Origin: an uncultured Lachnospiraceae bacterium
Lineage (GTDB): Bacteria; Bacillota; Clostridia; Lachnospirales; Lachnospiraceae
Reading direction: 5' to 3'
NCBI GenBank assembly: GCA_900544685.1
Contig: UQWA01000003.1
Location: 62,001 to 126,000 of the forward strand
DNA length: 64,000 bases
The translations under genes were made by a program, and so were the position numbers. The notes beneath the pieces are model-generated. The model worked only from the letters and a program-made list of their open reading frames with translations. It made no database searches and was not told the DNA's origin. Shown here piece by piece: positions 40,391 through 48,995 of this stretch (position 1 is the first letter of the stretch; each line of letters starts with the position of its first letter).

Positions 40391-41740
40391 TTATTTCACC
40401 TCATAAGGCTGCTTATCACGTCCGAAAGAGATATCTTCCAGAAGGATTGCATGCACAAAGTCCTTTCCGTCTGATTTTACAATACCTATTGGGGTTTGTA
40501 AAGTATTCTCAAGTTCCTCAACTGTCATATCATCCAGAAATACAGTTTCCCCGTCTCTAAGCACATTACAGCTCAGGAAAAGCCGTTCTCCCAGATTTTT
40601 TTCTCTCAGTTGTTCTGACAGATCCTGTCCGGTTAAGAGTCCTGCAACCGTTATTTTTTCTCCGAAAAAGTAATTCGTAATCGGATATACCTGAACCGTA
40701 ATGTTCGGATATATTGCTTTTACTTCTTCTGCTGCCTGACGGATATAAGGTTCTGCCAGAAGCCCTGTTGCCACCGATACAGTATGTGCCCTGTCATCCC
40801 CCTTATGTCCTGCTAATTCTTCTTTTACCTCATTTAAGAAAAGGCGGATCATTCCTACACCATTTTCAAGCTGTGGATAACCATCGTAATTGTCCTCCTG
40901 CGGCAGTTCTCTCCCCGCCAGAATGTACCATTCATCAGAGGCATGGATCATGTGTGTATGATGTTCTTTCATGATTCGGTTCTGCCATTTGTGGATGGTG
41001 TCCAGTACTTGTATGGCATCTTCTTTGGTGAATGGTTCCAGAGGATACAGTCCGTCTCTGAACTTTGTCAGTCCCACCGGAACAACCGATACACTGGTAA
41101 GGTGCGGCAGGTATCTAGTAAGCTGTTCTATGGTATATTCCAGCTCCGCTCCGTCATTGACACCTTTACAAAGTACGATCTGTCCGTTCATCTCGATACC
41201 AGCTTCTATGAAACGATCCACCTTTTTCAATGCTTCTCCTGCAAAACGGTTGTTCAGCATCTTGCAGCGCAGCTGTGGATTCATGGTCTGGAATGAGATA
41301 TTAATCGGTGACAGATGATACTTGATGATCTGCTGTATGTCTTCTTCCTTCAGATTTGTCAGTGTAATATAATTTCCCTGTAAAAAAGAAAGCCTTGAAT
41401 CATCATCCTTAAAGTAAAGTGTGTCACGCATCCCCGCAGGCATCTGGTCGATAAAACAGAAAATGCATTTGTTATGGCAGGAATGATAATCATCCATCAT
41501 GCCATTCTCAAATTCCATTCCAAGATCTTCTTCAAATTCTTTTTCTATCTCCAATTCCCATTCTTCGCCGTCCGGCTTGCGTATCACCACAACCAGATAT
41601 TCTTCATTACAGAGATAACGATAATCCAGAATATCTCCCACCGGCTGGTCATTGATGGAAACCAGTTCATCACCTGGTTCAATCTCCAGTTCCTGTGCAA
41701 TACTTCCATCTATGATATGACTGATAATATGTTTCTTCAT
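40391..41740 (-). CDS. DUF512 radical-SAM-like protein with PDZ domain
   Basis: This 449-residue protein has an N-terminal PDZ-like domain (ELEIEPGDELVSINDQPVGD, residues 15-35), a radical SAM-like cysteine motif CHNKCIFCFID (about 88-98, CxxxCxxC), and a C-terminal DUF512 region (GLLTGQDLSEQL, VFLDDMTVEELE). Proteins of this build are conserved in Clostridia next to der; their substrate is unknown. The cluster motif suggests SAM radical chemistry, and the PDZ domain partner recognition. The AGGAG site and a good promoter at 41789-41817 make it the first gene of the operon to gpsA. Confidence 0.9.
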   Translation of the reverse strand: MKKHIISHIIDGSIAQELEIEPGDELVSINDQPVGDILDYRYLCNEEYLVVVIRKPDGEEWELEIEKEFEEDLGMEFENGMMDDYHSCHNKCIFCFIDQMPAGMRDTLYFKDDDSRLSFLQGNYITLTNLKEEDIQQIIKYHLSPINISFQTMNPQLRCKMLNNRFAGEALKKVDRFIEAGIEMNGQIVLCKGVNDGAELEYTIEQLTRYLPHLTSVSVVPVGLTKFRDGLYPLEPFTKEDAIQVLDTIHKWQNRIMKEHHTHMIHASDEWYILAGRELPQEDNYDGYPQLENGVGMIRLFLNEVKEELAGHKGDDRAHTVSVATGLLAEPYIRQAAEEVKAIYPNITVQVYPITNYFFGEKITVAGLLTGQDLSEQLREKNLGERLFLSCNVLRDGETVFLDDMTVEELENTLQTPIGIVKSDGKDFVHAILLEDISFGRDKQPYEVK

Positions 41741-41788
41741 TTAGAAACTACTCCTGTTTTTTATTGCTGATCAAAAATATCCATTGAT

Positions 41789-41817
41789 ATCATACTAAAC
41801 TTGGCTTCAAATTGCAA
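41789..41817 (-). promoter_or_regulatory. Promoter of the DUF512-der-plsY-gpsA operon
   Basis: TTGCAA (41817-41812), 17-nt spacer, TATGAT (41794-41789). Confidence 0.65.
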
Positions 41818-41851
41818 TCTTATATTTTCAGAGTAAAATGCGACAATTTTC

Positions 41852-41880
41852 TTGACGGAATCCTCCAGAACCACTATACT
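41852..41880 (+). promoter_or_regulatory. prs promoter
   Basis: TTGACG (41852-41857), 17-nt spacer, TATACT (41875-41880). It overlaps an apparent N-terminal extension of the prs frame and so excludes the longer start. Confidence 0.78.
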
Positions 41881-41929
41881 GACATTGATTATGAAAAATT
41901 TTATACTCAATAAATTAGTGGAGGCATGT

Positions 41930-43102
41930 ATGACTGATCAGTTTGATACATTACGTAACGCATTACCGATTGCGCCGCTCAAGATTGCCACGCTGGATGG
42001 CAGTCGTGATTTTGCAACCAAGGTAAATGACCATCTGGTGGAATTCCGCCATACAAATCCAACTCAGGATATCGAGAACATTCATTACAAAGGCTATTCG
42101 GAAGATTCTTATATGGTAGACTGTATCTGCCCGAGATTCGGTACCGGAGAGGGAAAGGGTATGATCAATACCTCTGTCCGGGGAAGTGATCTGTATATTT
42201 TTGCAGATATTACAAACTACAGCCTGACCTATAAGCTGTTCGGACAGGAAAACCATATGTCTCCTGACAATCATTTTCAGGATCTGAAGCGTATTATTTC
42301 TGCTACCGATGGAAAGGCAAAGAGACTGAATGTCATTATGCCTTTTCTCTATGAAGGAAGACAGCATAAACGTTCCGGGCGTGAATCCCTCGACTGTGCC
42401 CTGGCACTACAGGAACTGGCCGATCTTGGAGTGAGCAATATTATCACATTTGACGCTCATGACCCACGTGTCCAGAATGCTATTCCGCTGATTGGTTTTG
42501 ATACATTTATGCCGACTTATCAGTTTCTGAAAGCAATCATTGATACCACACCAGATTTTCGCATCGACAGTGATCACCTGATGATTATCAGCCCGGATGA
42601 GGGAGCCATGGGACGTGCCGTATATTTTTCTACTATCCTTGGGGTGGATATGGGTATGTTCTATAAACGCCGTGATTATTCTACTATCGTAAATGGCAAG
42701 AACCCAATCGTTGCCCATGAATTCCTGGGGGCTTCTGTGGAAGGAAAGGACGTGGTCATCGTAGATGACATGATCTCTTCCGGTGAAAGTATGCTGGATG
42801 TTGCCAAGCAGTTAAAAGACCGCAAGGCAAGACGCGTTTTCGTCTGCACCACATTTGGTCTGTTTACAGACGGATTTGAAAAATTTGATGATTTCTATGA
42901 GAAAGAATATATCTACAAAGTCATTACTACGAACCTGAATTACCGTGATCCTGAACTGTTTACCAAACCATATTACGTAGAGGCGGATATGACTAAATTT
43001 ACAGCCAGCATTATGGACAGTCTGAATCATGATGTATCTCTGGAAAGTGTTATCAGCCCGACCGGAAAAATTCAGAAGCTCCTTCGCAGAATTCAGAAAT
43101 AA
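41930..43102 (+). CDS. prs: Long-form ribose-phosphate pyrophosphokinase
   Basis: This 390-residue PRPP synthetase makes PRPP from ribose-5-phosphate and ATP for nucleotide, His and Trp synthesis. It shows the N-terminal fold (LKIATLDGSRDFATKVNDHL), the catalytic region MPFLYEGRQHKRSGRES, the metal-binding ITFDAHDPRVQNA, and the PRPP loop VVIVDDMISSGESMLDVA near 285. It is about 75 residues longer than the classical 315-aa enzyme and diverges in the flexible loop (RQHKR instead of RQDRK). The real start is the ATG at 41930 (GTGGAGG site). It has its own promoter and a bidirectional terminator, and runs against the surrounding genes. Confidence 0.9.
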   Translation: MTDQFDTLRNALPIAPLKIATLDGSRDFATKVNDHLVEFRHTNPTQDIENIHYKGYSEDSYMVDCICPRFGTGEGKGMINTSVRGSDLYIFADITNYSLTYKLFGQENHMSPDNHFQDLKRIISATDGKAKRLNVIMPFLYEGRQHKRSGRESLDCALALQELADLGVSNIITFDAHDPRVQNAIPLIGFDTFMPTYQFLKAIIDTTPDFRIDSDHLMIISPDEGAMGRAVYFSTILGVDMGMFYKRRDYSTIVNGKNPIVAHEFLGASVEGKDVVIVDDMISSGESMLDVAKQLKDRKARRVFVCTTFGLFTDGFEKFDDFYEKEYIYKVITTNLNYRDPELFTKPYYVEADMTKFTASIMDSLNHDVSLESVISPTGKIQKLLRRIQK

Positions 43103-43124
43103 AAAATTGAAATTGATTTCATTC

Positions 43125-43160
43125 AAAAAGGATTGACATGTCGTGTGCCAATCCTTTTTT
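43125..43160. terminator. Bidirectional terminator between prs and pgeF
   Basis: AAAAAGGATTG (43125-43135) pairs with CAATCCTTTTT (43149-43159), 11 bp, with T runs leaving on both strands. It separates two convergent genes. Confidence 0.9.
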
Positions 43161-43177
43161 GACGCCAATATTCATTT

Positions 43178-44053
43178 TCAGCGAATCATAAGAAATGCCG
43201 CAAGATTTCCACGTTGTCCTTTAGACGCCCTGTGAGAATAGAGAAGCTGTGGATTACAGCAGGTACAGATATCCGTAACAGATATATGTTCTTTTGTAAT
43301 TCCCGCTTCTTCCAGAATAATCTCATTTGCCTTCCACAGATTCAACTGATATTTTCCATTTTCTTTCTGATAGAACAGTTCTTTCCAATATTTTTCGTGA
43401 AAACTGTCCTGAAACTGTTCTATAACATCACCGCTTACTTCATAACAGTTCTGACAAATAGACGGTCCCACTGCTGCCAAAATGTCTTTCGGATCACTGT
43501 TATATTCTTCCTGCATCCGCGCTATCGTCATATGGCTGATTTTTCCTACTGTTCCTCTCCATCCGGAATGACAAAGTCCGATGGCTTTCTTTACCGGATC
43601 CACCAGATAAATCGGGACACAGTCTGCATAAAAAGTAGTCAACACTGTCTGCGGAACATTGGTAATCAGCCCATCTACATCACTGTAGTCTCGTTCTTTT
43701 GAAAATCCTTTTCCCCAGTCTTCCTCGGTGACCTTACGTACATTGGTTGTATGGGTCTGATGTGTGAAAACCATCTTTTCTGCCTGGAATCCCACTGCAT
43801 GGGCAATTCTCTGAAAATTCTCCCGCACATTCTCTTCTCTGTCGCCTCGTGCAAAGCTCAGATTCATGCTGTACAGATGCTCCTTGCTGACACCGCCCAG
43901 ACGAGTGGAAAATCCATGCAGGAACTCTTTTTCCTCTTCCAGTCTTGGATAAGTAAGCCAATATACGCCACCCTTTTCCTGTATACGGACAATCGGCTTG
44001 CTGCCGTTGCGTTTAATTGCTATTTTCTGATTATGATCCAGTATAATTTCCAC
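43178..44053 (-). CDS. pgeF: Peptidoglycan editing factor PgeF (YfiH/laccase-domain family)
   Basis: This 291-residue protein of the 'multicopper polyphenol oxidase' (YfiH) family removes misplaced L-serine from peptidoglycan precursors in E. coli. Metal-site motifs are visible: THQTHTTNV (near 98), FYADCVPIYLVDP (near 142), GLCHSGWRGTV (near 158) and SICQNCYEVSGDV (near 203). The end CCNPQLLYSHRASKGQRGNLAAF is characteristic. The start is a GTG after GGAGAACAGAA. It leads into yraN, 21 bp before. The older name, laccase-domain protein, should not be read as evidence for copper oxidase activity. Confidence 0.92.
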   Translation of the reverse strand: MEIILDHNQKIAIKRNGSKPIVRIQEKGGVYWLTYPRLEEEKEFLHGFSTRLGGVSKEHLYSMNLSFARGDREENVRENFQRIAHAVGFQAEKMVFTHQTHTTNVRKVTEEDWGKGFSKERDYSDVDGLITNVPQTVLTTFYADCVPIYLVDPVKKAIGLCHSGWRGTVGKISHMTIARMQEEYNSDPKDILAAVGPSICQNCYEVSGDVIEQFQDSFHEKYWKELFYQKENGKYQLNLWKANEIILEEAGITKEHISVTDICTCCNPQLLYSHRASKGQRGNLAAFLMIR

Positions 44054-44074
44054 TTCTGTTCTCCTTTATGTCAG

Positions 44075-44422
44075 CTATATACTGCCAAACGCGTTTCTAA
44101 TATGACAGATCTGTGTTCCTGTAATGCCGATCACATCAAACCGGCAAGGTACATTCTCCCATTTCTTCTGATGAAGATAATATCTGGCAGTCCGATAAAT
44201 CTGCTGCTGTTTACGAAGATCAACTGCCTCCAGAGGGTCACCCATCTGAAGATTCTTTCGGTATTTTACTTCTAAAAACACAAGATAACGGTCATCTCTG
44301 GCAATGAGATCAATCTCGCCTGTACGGATCCGGTAATTCCGTTCCAGAATCTCGTAACCTTTTTCTTCCAGATATTTTGCTGCCAGTTCCTCATGCTTCT
44401 GTCCAATCTTCCTGCGATTCAT
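44075..44422 (-). CDS. yraN: YraN family (UPF0102) nuclease-fold protein
   Basis: This 115-residue protein begins MNRRKIGQKHEELAAKYL and carries the Holliday-junction-resolvase-like core RTGEIDLIARD and LVFLEVKYRK (the E-D-ExK nuclease signature). Function is not established; the gene usually follows rnhB, as here. The longer frame uses a TTG overlapping rnhB; I prefer the ATG at 44422, just after the rnhB stop at 44427. Confidence 0.92.
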   Translation of the reverse strand: MNRRKIGQKHEELAAKYLEEKGYEILERNYRIRTGEIDLIARDDRYLVFLEVKYRKNLQMGDPLEAVDLRKQQQIYRTARYYLHQKKWENVPCRFDVIGITGTQICHIRNAFGSI

Positions 44423-44426
44423 CTTC

Positions 44427-45203
44427 TCAGCCCAGCTTTCTTTCAAGAATAAAATGAGTGATAAAGCTCTTCCTGTGAATCGGTGATGGACCGTATTTTT
44501 TCAGTGCTTCAATATGGGCTGCGGTACCATATCCCTTGTGACCTGCAAATCCATACTCAGGCATCAGCTTGTCATATTCCATCATCAGTCTGTCCCTGGT
44601 CACCTTGGCAATAATACTGGCAGCCGCAATAGACATACTCTTTGCATCGCCTTTGATAATCGGCACCTGCACAGTTGTAATTCCCGGAATGGTAACTGCG
44701 TCATTGAGCAGAATATCCGGCTGTACATACAGGCTGCCAACTGCCTGACGCATAGCTTCGTAGGTTGCCTGCAGAATATTGATCTCATCAATCCGTGCCG
44801 GAGACGCTATCCCAACGCCAACTGCTACTGCTTTCTCCATAATCTCATCATACAATGCATCTCTTCTTGACGCAGACAGCTTCTTGGAGTCATTCAGATA
44901 TCGGATCTTGCAGTCATGGGGCAGCACTACTGCACCTGCCACTACCGGTCCTGCAAGCGGTCCCCTCCCAGCTTCGTCAATTCCACAGATATAACTGCAA
45001 AAATCGTATTTTTTCTCATATTCCAACATCTTTTCCAGACGCTGCTGTTCCTTTTCTTCTTCTTCCAGTCTGCGTACACATCTGGTCAGGAGATTCTGTA
45101 CGCCCTTGCGCTCGTCCTGCTCATATTGCTGCATCTTAACCGACAATTCTTCCAGTGTACACTCTTCCAGTTCTTTTTTAATCTCTGTAATTGGCTTGCC
45201 CAT
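44427..45203 (-). CDS. rnhB: Ribonuclease HII
   Basis: This 258-residue enzyme cleaves RNA in RNA-DNA hybrids and misincorporated ribonucleotides. Catalytic motifs: CGIDEAGRGPLAGPVVAGAV (DEAGRG), NDSKKLSASRRDAL, the aspartate in LLNDAVTIPG, and KGDAKSMSIAAASIIAKVTRD. It has the roughly 60-residue helical N-terminal extension common in Firmicutes (residues 1-70). The GGAG site is good. It follows rbgA by 14 bp in the usual rbgA-rnhB-yraN order. Confidence 0.95.
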   Translation of the reverse strand: MGKPITEIKKELEECTLEELSVKMQQYEQDERKGVQNLLTRCVRRLEEEEKEQQRLEKMLEYEKKYDFCSYICGIDEAGRGPLAGPVVAGAVVLPHDCKIRYLNDSKKLSASRRDALYDEIMEKAVAVGVGIASPARIDEINILQATYEAMRQAVGSLYVQPDILLNDAVTIPGITTVQVPIIKGDAKSMSIAAASIIAKVTRDRLMMEYDKLMPEYGFAGHKGYGTAAHIEALKKYGPSPIHRKSFITHFILERKLG

Positions 45204-45217
45204 ATCTTCTCCAGTCC

Positions 45218-46072
45218 TTATTCTGCATCAGGGAACTCCAGCGTTACCCGTCCCAGCTTTCCACTTCGAAAATCATCCATCAGAAGCTTAGATGCTTTTC
45301 CGTAGTCCAATTCACCACCACGAATCAGACAGCCACGTACTCTGGCAATCTCTTCCAGTATCTGCGCCGCACTTTTCTCTTCTGACTCATCCAATTGAAA
45401 ACGTTTCTCCAGAGTACCTGGATACTGATTTTTCAGGAATGTAATCAGTTCCATGGCAAGTTCATCAATATTCAGAATCTCGTCATTGATGGAGCCGATC
45501 AGCGCCAGACGCAGTCCCACTGCCTGATCTTCAAACTTAGGCCAAAGGATACCTGGCGTATCCAGAAGTTCTACATTCTTGTTCAGGCGAATCCACTGTT
45601 TTCCTTTGGTTACACCCGGCTTGTTACCGGTCTTGGCACATGCCTTCCCTGCATAAGTATTAATAAAAGTAGATTTTCCCACATTTGGAATACCAACTAC
45701 CATAGCGCGAACCGGACGGTTCTTTATGCCTCTTTTCCGGTCTCTCTCGATTTTTTCTTTACATGCTTCCTGAATGATGGCCGAGATTGCCTTCATTCCG
45801 GCTCCACTTCTGGAATCTACTTCCTGCACAAAGTATCCTTTGTTCTGAAAATATTCACCCCATTTTTTATTGGCGTTCTTGTCTGCCAGATCTGCCTTGT
45901 TCAGCAGAATCAGTCTGGATTTATTCTTTCCAAGTTCATCAATATCCGGATTCCTGCTGGATAACGGCACTCGCGCATCTACCAGTTCAATCACCAGATC
46001 AATTAATTTGATATCTTCCTGCATCATACGTTTTGCTTTTGTCATATGACCAGGATACCACTGATAATTCAT
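45218..46072 (-). CDS. rbgA: Ribosome biogenesis GTPase RbgA (YlqF)
   Basis: This 284-residue circularly permuted GTPase has its G motifs in the order G4 (LNKADLAD, near 58), G1 (GIPNVGKSTFINTYAG, near 125) and G3 (LLDTPGILWPKF, near 170). It begins with the conserved WYPGHMTKAKRMM and ends with the RNA-binding C-terminal helices. RbgA is needed for late 50S assembly. AGGAGG precedes the ATG; it follows lepB by 12 bp. Confidence 0.96.
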   Translation of the reverse strand: MNYQWYPGHMTKAKRMMQEDIKLIDLVIELVDARVPLSSRNPDIDELGKNKSRLILLNKADLADKNANKKWGEYFQNKGYFVQEVDSRSGAGMKAISAIIQEACKEKIERDRKRGIKNRPVRAMVVGIPNVGKSTFINTYAGKACAKTGNKPGVTKGKQWIRLNKNVELLDTPGILWPKFEDQAVGLRLALIGSINDEILNIDELAMELITFLKNQYPGTLEKRFQLDESEEKSAAQILEEIARVRGCLIRGGELDYGKASKLLMDDFRSGKLGRVTLEFPDAE

Positions 46073-46084
46073 AGTTTCCTCCTG

Positions 46085-46669
46085 TCAGCTTATTCGTCCG
46101 AAGCTGTCTGACGGCAGAATACGCAGCCATACACGACCTTCGATATAATCTGCATCTACCAGCCCCACATCGGCATATCGGCTGTCTTCACTGTTATTTC
46201 TGTTATCCCCCAGCACAAAATACTCGGTCACGCCCAGTTTAATCTCCTCGGAAGCAAGCCCCGGATTGGTGATTGCCGGATAATCTGTCTTTTCCAGATA
46301 AACCTTACCATTGATATAAATCATCCCATCCCTGATCTGAATGGACTCTCCGGGCAGTCCAATTACTCTTTTAATATAAGTATGTGATGTATTGCTTCCG
46401 TTCGGCTTGAATGCAATGATGTCATTTCTCTTTGGGGAACCGATACGGTAGGAAAGCGTATCTATCAGCACATGGTCTCCATCTGACAGCGTCACTTCCA
46501 TAGACTGTCCGATATTGGTACGTATCTGCCCGAAAAACAAAACCAGTACAAACGCAGCCAATACAACCACCAGAATTTCAAATATCCAGAGCAAAACGCT
46601 CTTTATCTGCTCTTGAACGGACTTCTTCTCCTTCTGTCTTTTCCTTGGATTCCGCTTTTCTCTTCTCAT
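46085..46669 (-). CDS. lepB: Signal peptidase I
   Basis: This 194-residue, single-span enzyme cleaves signal peptides outside the membrane. A basic N-terminus is followed by one hydrophobic helix (LLWIFEILVVVLAAFVLVLF, about 27-46). The catalytic serine is in NIGQSMEVTL and the lysine in YIKRVIGLPGE; the C-terminal box is LGDNRNNSEDSRYADVG. I begin at the ATG at 46669 with AAGGAG; the longer frame crosses the rplS terminator. Typical neighbours are rplS and rbgA. Confidence 0.95.
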   Translation of the reverse strand: MRREKRNPRKRQKEKKSVQEQIKSVLLWIFEILVVVLAAFVLVLFFGQIRTNIGQSMEVTLSDGDHVLIDTLSYRIGSPKRNDIIAFKPNGSNTSHTYIKRVIGLPGESIQIRDGMIYINGKVYLEKTDYPAITNPGLASEEIKLGVTEYFVLGDNRNNSEDSRYADVGLVDADYIEGRVWLRILPSDSFGRIS

Positions 46670-46691
46670 ACTGTAACTCCTTGACTGAGAC

Positions 46692-46721
46692 AAAAAAAGC
46701 TGTCCGAAGACAGCTCTTTTC
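46692..46721 (-). terminator. rplS terminator
   Basis: GAGCTGTC-TTCG-GACAGCT, then TTTTTTT on minus, with A/T extension of the stem. It lies immediately after the rplS stop; the lepB ribosome site lies downstream, so lepB expression depends on readthrough or an unseen promoter. Confidence 0.85.
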
Positions 46722-46726
46722 AAGTA

Positions 46727-47074
46727 TTATTTTACAAGTTCTTTTACCTTTGCGCTCTTTCCGCTACGTTCTCTTAAGTAGTTCAGTTTAGCACGTCTTA
46801 CTTTACCTCTTCTGATTACTTCTACTTTTTCAACGTTCGGGGAATGTAATGGCCATGTCTTTTCTACGCCGATTCCGTTGGAGTTCTTTCTTACTGTGAA
46901 TGTAGCACGTGTGCTTCCACCCTGTTTCTTAAGAACAGTTCCTTCAAAAACCTGGATACGTTCGCGGTTACCTTCTTTGATCTTACCGTAAACTTTTACA
47001 GTATCACCTACGTTAAACTGTGGCACATTCTCTTTTAACTGAGCTGCTTCGATATTTTTGATAATTTCCTGCAT
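46727..47074 (-). CDS. rplS: 50S ribosomal protein L19
   Basis: This 115-residue protein shows the L19 pattern FNVGDTVKVYGKIKEGNRERIQVFEG, GSTRATFTVRKNSNGIGVEKTWPLHSP and the C-terminal RRGKVRRAKLNYLR. It sits at the 30S-50S interface. The ATG at 47074 has a GGAGG site; an upstream frame of 11 codons is discarded. It has its own promoter and terminator, apart from the rpsP-rimM-trmD operon that ends just upstream. Confidence 0.97.
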   Translation of the reverse strand: MQEIIKNIEAAQLKENVPQFNVGDTVKVYGKIKEGNRERIQVFEGTVLKKQGGSTRATFTVRKNSNGIGVEKTWPLHSPNVEKVEVIRRGKVRRAKLNYLRERSGKSAKVKELVK

Positions 47075-47099
47075 TTGTTGTTCCTCCTTATATTTTTGG

Positions 47100-47148
47100 A
47101 TGTTCATAATACGATTCTGTAACAGAGGACCATCTCTTTCTCACAACG
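47100..47148 (-). promoter_or_regulatory. Structured rplS leader (possible L19 leader)
   Basis: ATACG/CGTAT closes a region containing AGAG/CTCT and flanking pairs, between the predicted start and the ribosome site. Firmicutes rplS genes commonly carry an autoregulatory leader; resemblance is positional and structural only. Confidence 0.4.
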
Positions 47149-47154
47149 TATATC

Positions 47155-47183
47155 ATGATATCATGCAGAGAAAGAAATTGCAA
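47155..47183 (-). promoter_or_regulatory. rplS promoter
   Basis: TTGCAA (47183-47178), 17-nt spacer, TATCAT (47160-47155). Confidence 0.6.
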
Positions 47184-47208
47184 GGAAAATTTTCAATTGT
47201 TCTGCTTT

Positions 47209-47706
47209 TTATGCCTGTTCTTCTGCTGATGTTTCTTCTTTACTGCTTTCCTCGGCAACTGTCTCTTCCACAGATGCTTCTTCTCCGGAAACATTCTCTT
47301 CTGAAGGTGCTTCTTTCTCGGAAGCTTTCTCTTCAGAAGGAGCCTCTTCTTTACCACTTTCTTCCGGTGCTGTCTCTTCTGCAACAGTATTTTCTTCGTC
47401 TTCGAAGATATCTTCCTCAGCATCCATGCCTTCCGGAAGCTTTTCTTTTAAAGTCTTCAGCTCTTCTTCCAGACACTCCAGCTCTGTATACATGGTATTG
47501 ATCGCTGTGATCTTATCTTCATATTCCGTGATCTCGTCCTTGTGTTCTTCGTAATATGCTCTTCCCAGTGCAAGCAGCTCATCCTGAATTTTTTTCTTCT
47601 TTGCCAGGGTTTTGGTCTTTAAGGATGCGATCTCTGCCACTTCCCCTGTCTTTTTTACCATCTGCTGACCAAAAACGGATAATTTTTTACCAAAATCTTC
47701 AAACAT
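47209..47706 (-). CDS. Unrecognised coiled-coil protein with acidic repeat tail
   Basis: I do not recognise a family for this 165-residue protein. Residues 1-30 resemble the start of short, poorly characterised clostridial proteins (MFEDFGKKLSVFGQQMVKKTG). Residues 30-95 are charged and helical (KTKTLAKKKKIQDELLAL, ELECLEEELKTLKEKL), likely a coiled coil. From about 100 to the end the chain is a Glu/Ser/Ala low-complexity tail with imperfect repeats of SEEKASEKEAP type. There is no signal peptide or membrane helix. The gene overlaps trmD by 8 bp and ends the ylxM-ffh-rpsP-khpA-rimM-trmD operon, so it is translationally coupled to a tRNA methyltransferase. Confidence 0.75.
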   Translation of the reverse strand: MFEDFGKKLSVFGQQMVKKTGEVAEIASLKTKTLAKKKKIQDELLALGRAYYEEHKDEITEYEDKITAINTMYTELECLEEELKTLKEKLPEGMDAEEDIFEDEENTVAEETAPEESGKEEAPSEEKASEKEAPSEENVSGEEASVEETVAEESSKEETSAEEQA

Positions 47707-48433
47707 CTTTCATTTCCCCTTTCAGAAATTCCTGTTCTTTTTTTGTAAGCTGCGCTTTTTCCAGTAAATCAGGACGCCATTTTGCAGTCCGTATAATGGA
47801 CTGTTCTCTGCGCCATTTTTCCACATTGGCATGATGACCGGACAGCAGTACCGGCGGTACTTTCTTTCCACGCCATTCTTCCGGGCGGCTGTACTGCGGA
47901 TATTCCAGAAGGGAATCCTGAAAAGATTCCGTCTCTGCCGATACGTCATTATTCAGTACACCCGGAACCAGTCTGGATATGGTATCCATCATAACCAGTG
48001 CCGGAAGCTCTCCGCCTGTCAATACGTAATCTCCAATAGACACGTAATCTGTAACTACTTCTTCCAGGACACGTTCATCAATCCCCTCATAGTGACCGCA
48101 TAGAAAAACCAACTCTTCTTCCTGTGCAAACGCTTCTGCCATTTTCTGGTTAAAAGTATGCCCCTGTGGGGTAAGATAAATGGTACGCAGCTTTCGTCCT
48201 GCCTGTTCTTCCAGTGACTGGTGCGCTGCATATACCGGTTCTGCCTGCATCACCATCCCGGCACCTCCGCCATATGGATAATCGTCTACTTTCATATGCT
48301 TGTTTCCGGCAAAATCTCTGATATTTACTGCATTCAGGGACAGCAATCCTTTTTCCATTGCCCGTCCTGTAATGCTGGTATGAAAACCCTGTTCAATCAT
48401 CTCAGGGAATAGTGTCAAAACATGAAATCTCAA
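47699..48433 (-). CDS. trmD: tRNA (guanine-37-N1) methyltransferase
   Basis: This 244-residue SPOUT-class enzyme methylates G37 next to the anticodon. It begins with FHVLTLFPEMIEQGF and shows DDYPYGGGAGMVMQAEP, YLTPQGHTFNQ, LCGHYEGIDERV (SAM knot) and SIGDYVLTGGELPALVMMD. The start is a TTG at 48433 with GGAGGG six nt upstream; it overlaps the rimM stop (TTGA), a coupling seen in this operon elsewhere. An ATG further upstream would lie deep in rimM and is rejected. Confidence 0.96.
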   Translation of the reverse strand: MRFHVLTLFPEMIEQGFHTSITGRAMEKGLLSLNAVNIRDFAGNKHMKVDDYPYGGGAGMVMQAEPVYAAHQSLEEQAGRKLRTIYLTPQGHTFNQKMAEAFAQEEELVFLCGHYEGIDERVLEEVVTDYVSIGDYVLTGGELPALVMMDTISRLVPGVLNNDVSAETESFQDSLLEYPQYSRPEEWRGKKVPPVLLSGHHANVEKWRREQSIIRTAKWRPDLLEKAQLTKKEQEFLKGEMKDV

Positions 48434-48936
48434 AGCAGACCCTCCAGTAAGTGAACTGTCATGGAATTCTCTTCCAATGATACCTTTATAATACATTCTT
48501 TTATATTTGGTATCAAGACTTCTTTTTCATTTTCCATCTTTACCACATAGACATCGTTGGCACCGGTCTGAATCACTTCTGTCAGTGTCCCAAGAAATTC
48601 TCCTTCTTCGTCAGACACCTGAAGTCCAATCAGATCACAGATAAAATATTCTCCCGGTTTTAACTTTACCGCATTCTCGCGGGACACAAGGAGTGGTACA
48701 TTTCGCAGCAGTTCTGCATCGTTCATGGAGTCTACGCCCTTTAATTTCAAGATCACCATATTCTTGAAAAACTTCACCTGTTCCACAGTCAGTGTACGCT
48801 GTCCTCTTTTTTCTTCCAGAATTACTTCTTTTAATTTCTTGAATCTTGTAACATCATCTGTCGTCGGGAATACCTTCACTTCACCTCTCACGCCGTGAGG
48901 AGAAGTAATCACACCCACCTGTAAAAACTGTTCCAT
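48430..48936 (-). CDS. rimM: Ribosome maturation factor RimM
   Basis: This 168-residue protein starts MEQFLQVGVITSPHGVRGEVKVFPTTDD, the RimM N-terminal signature, and has the PRC-barrel C-terminal part (PGEYFICDLIGLQVSDEEGE, LIPNIKECIIKV). It helps assemble the 30S head with S19. The ATG at 48936 has a GGAGG site. It precedes and overlaps trmD. Confidence 0.95.
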   Translation of the reverse strand: MEQFLQVGVITSPHGVRGEVKVFPTTDDVTRFKKLKEVILEEKRGQRTLTVEQVKFFKNMVILKLKGVDSMNDAELLRNVPLLVSRENAVKLKPGEYFICDLIGLQVSDEEGEFLGTLTEVIQTGANDVYVVKMENEKEVLIPNIKECIIKVSLEENSMTVHLLEGLL

Positions 48937-48995
48937 GTTTCCTCCGTTTATAATAGGATAAAAGATAAGCCGCCTCAAAATGAGACAGCTTAAAT

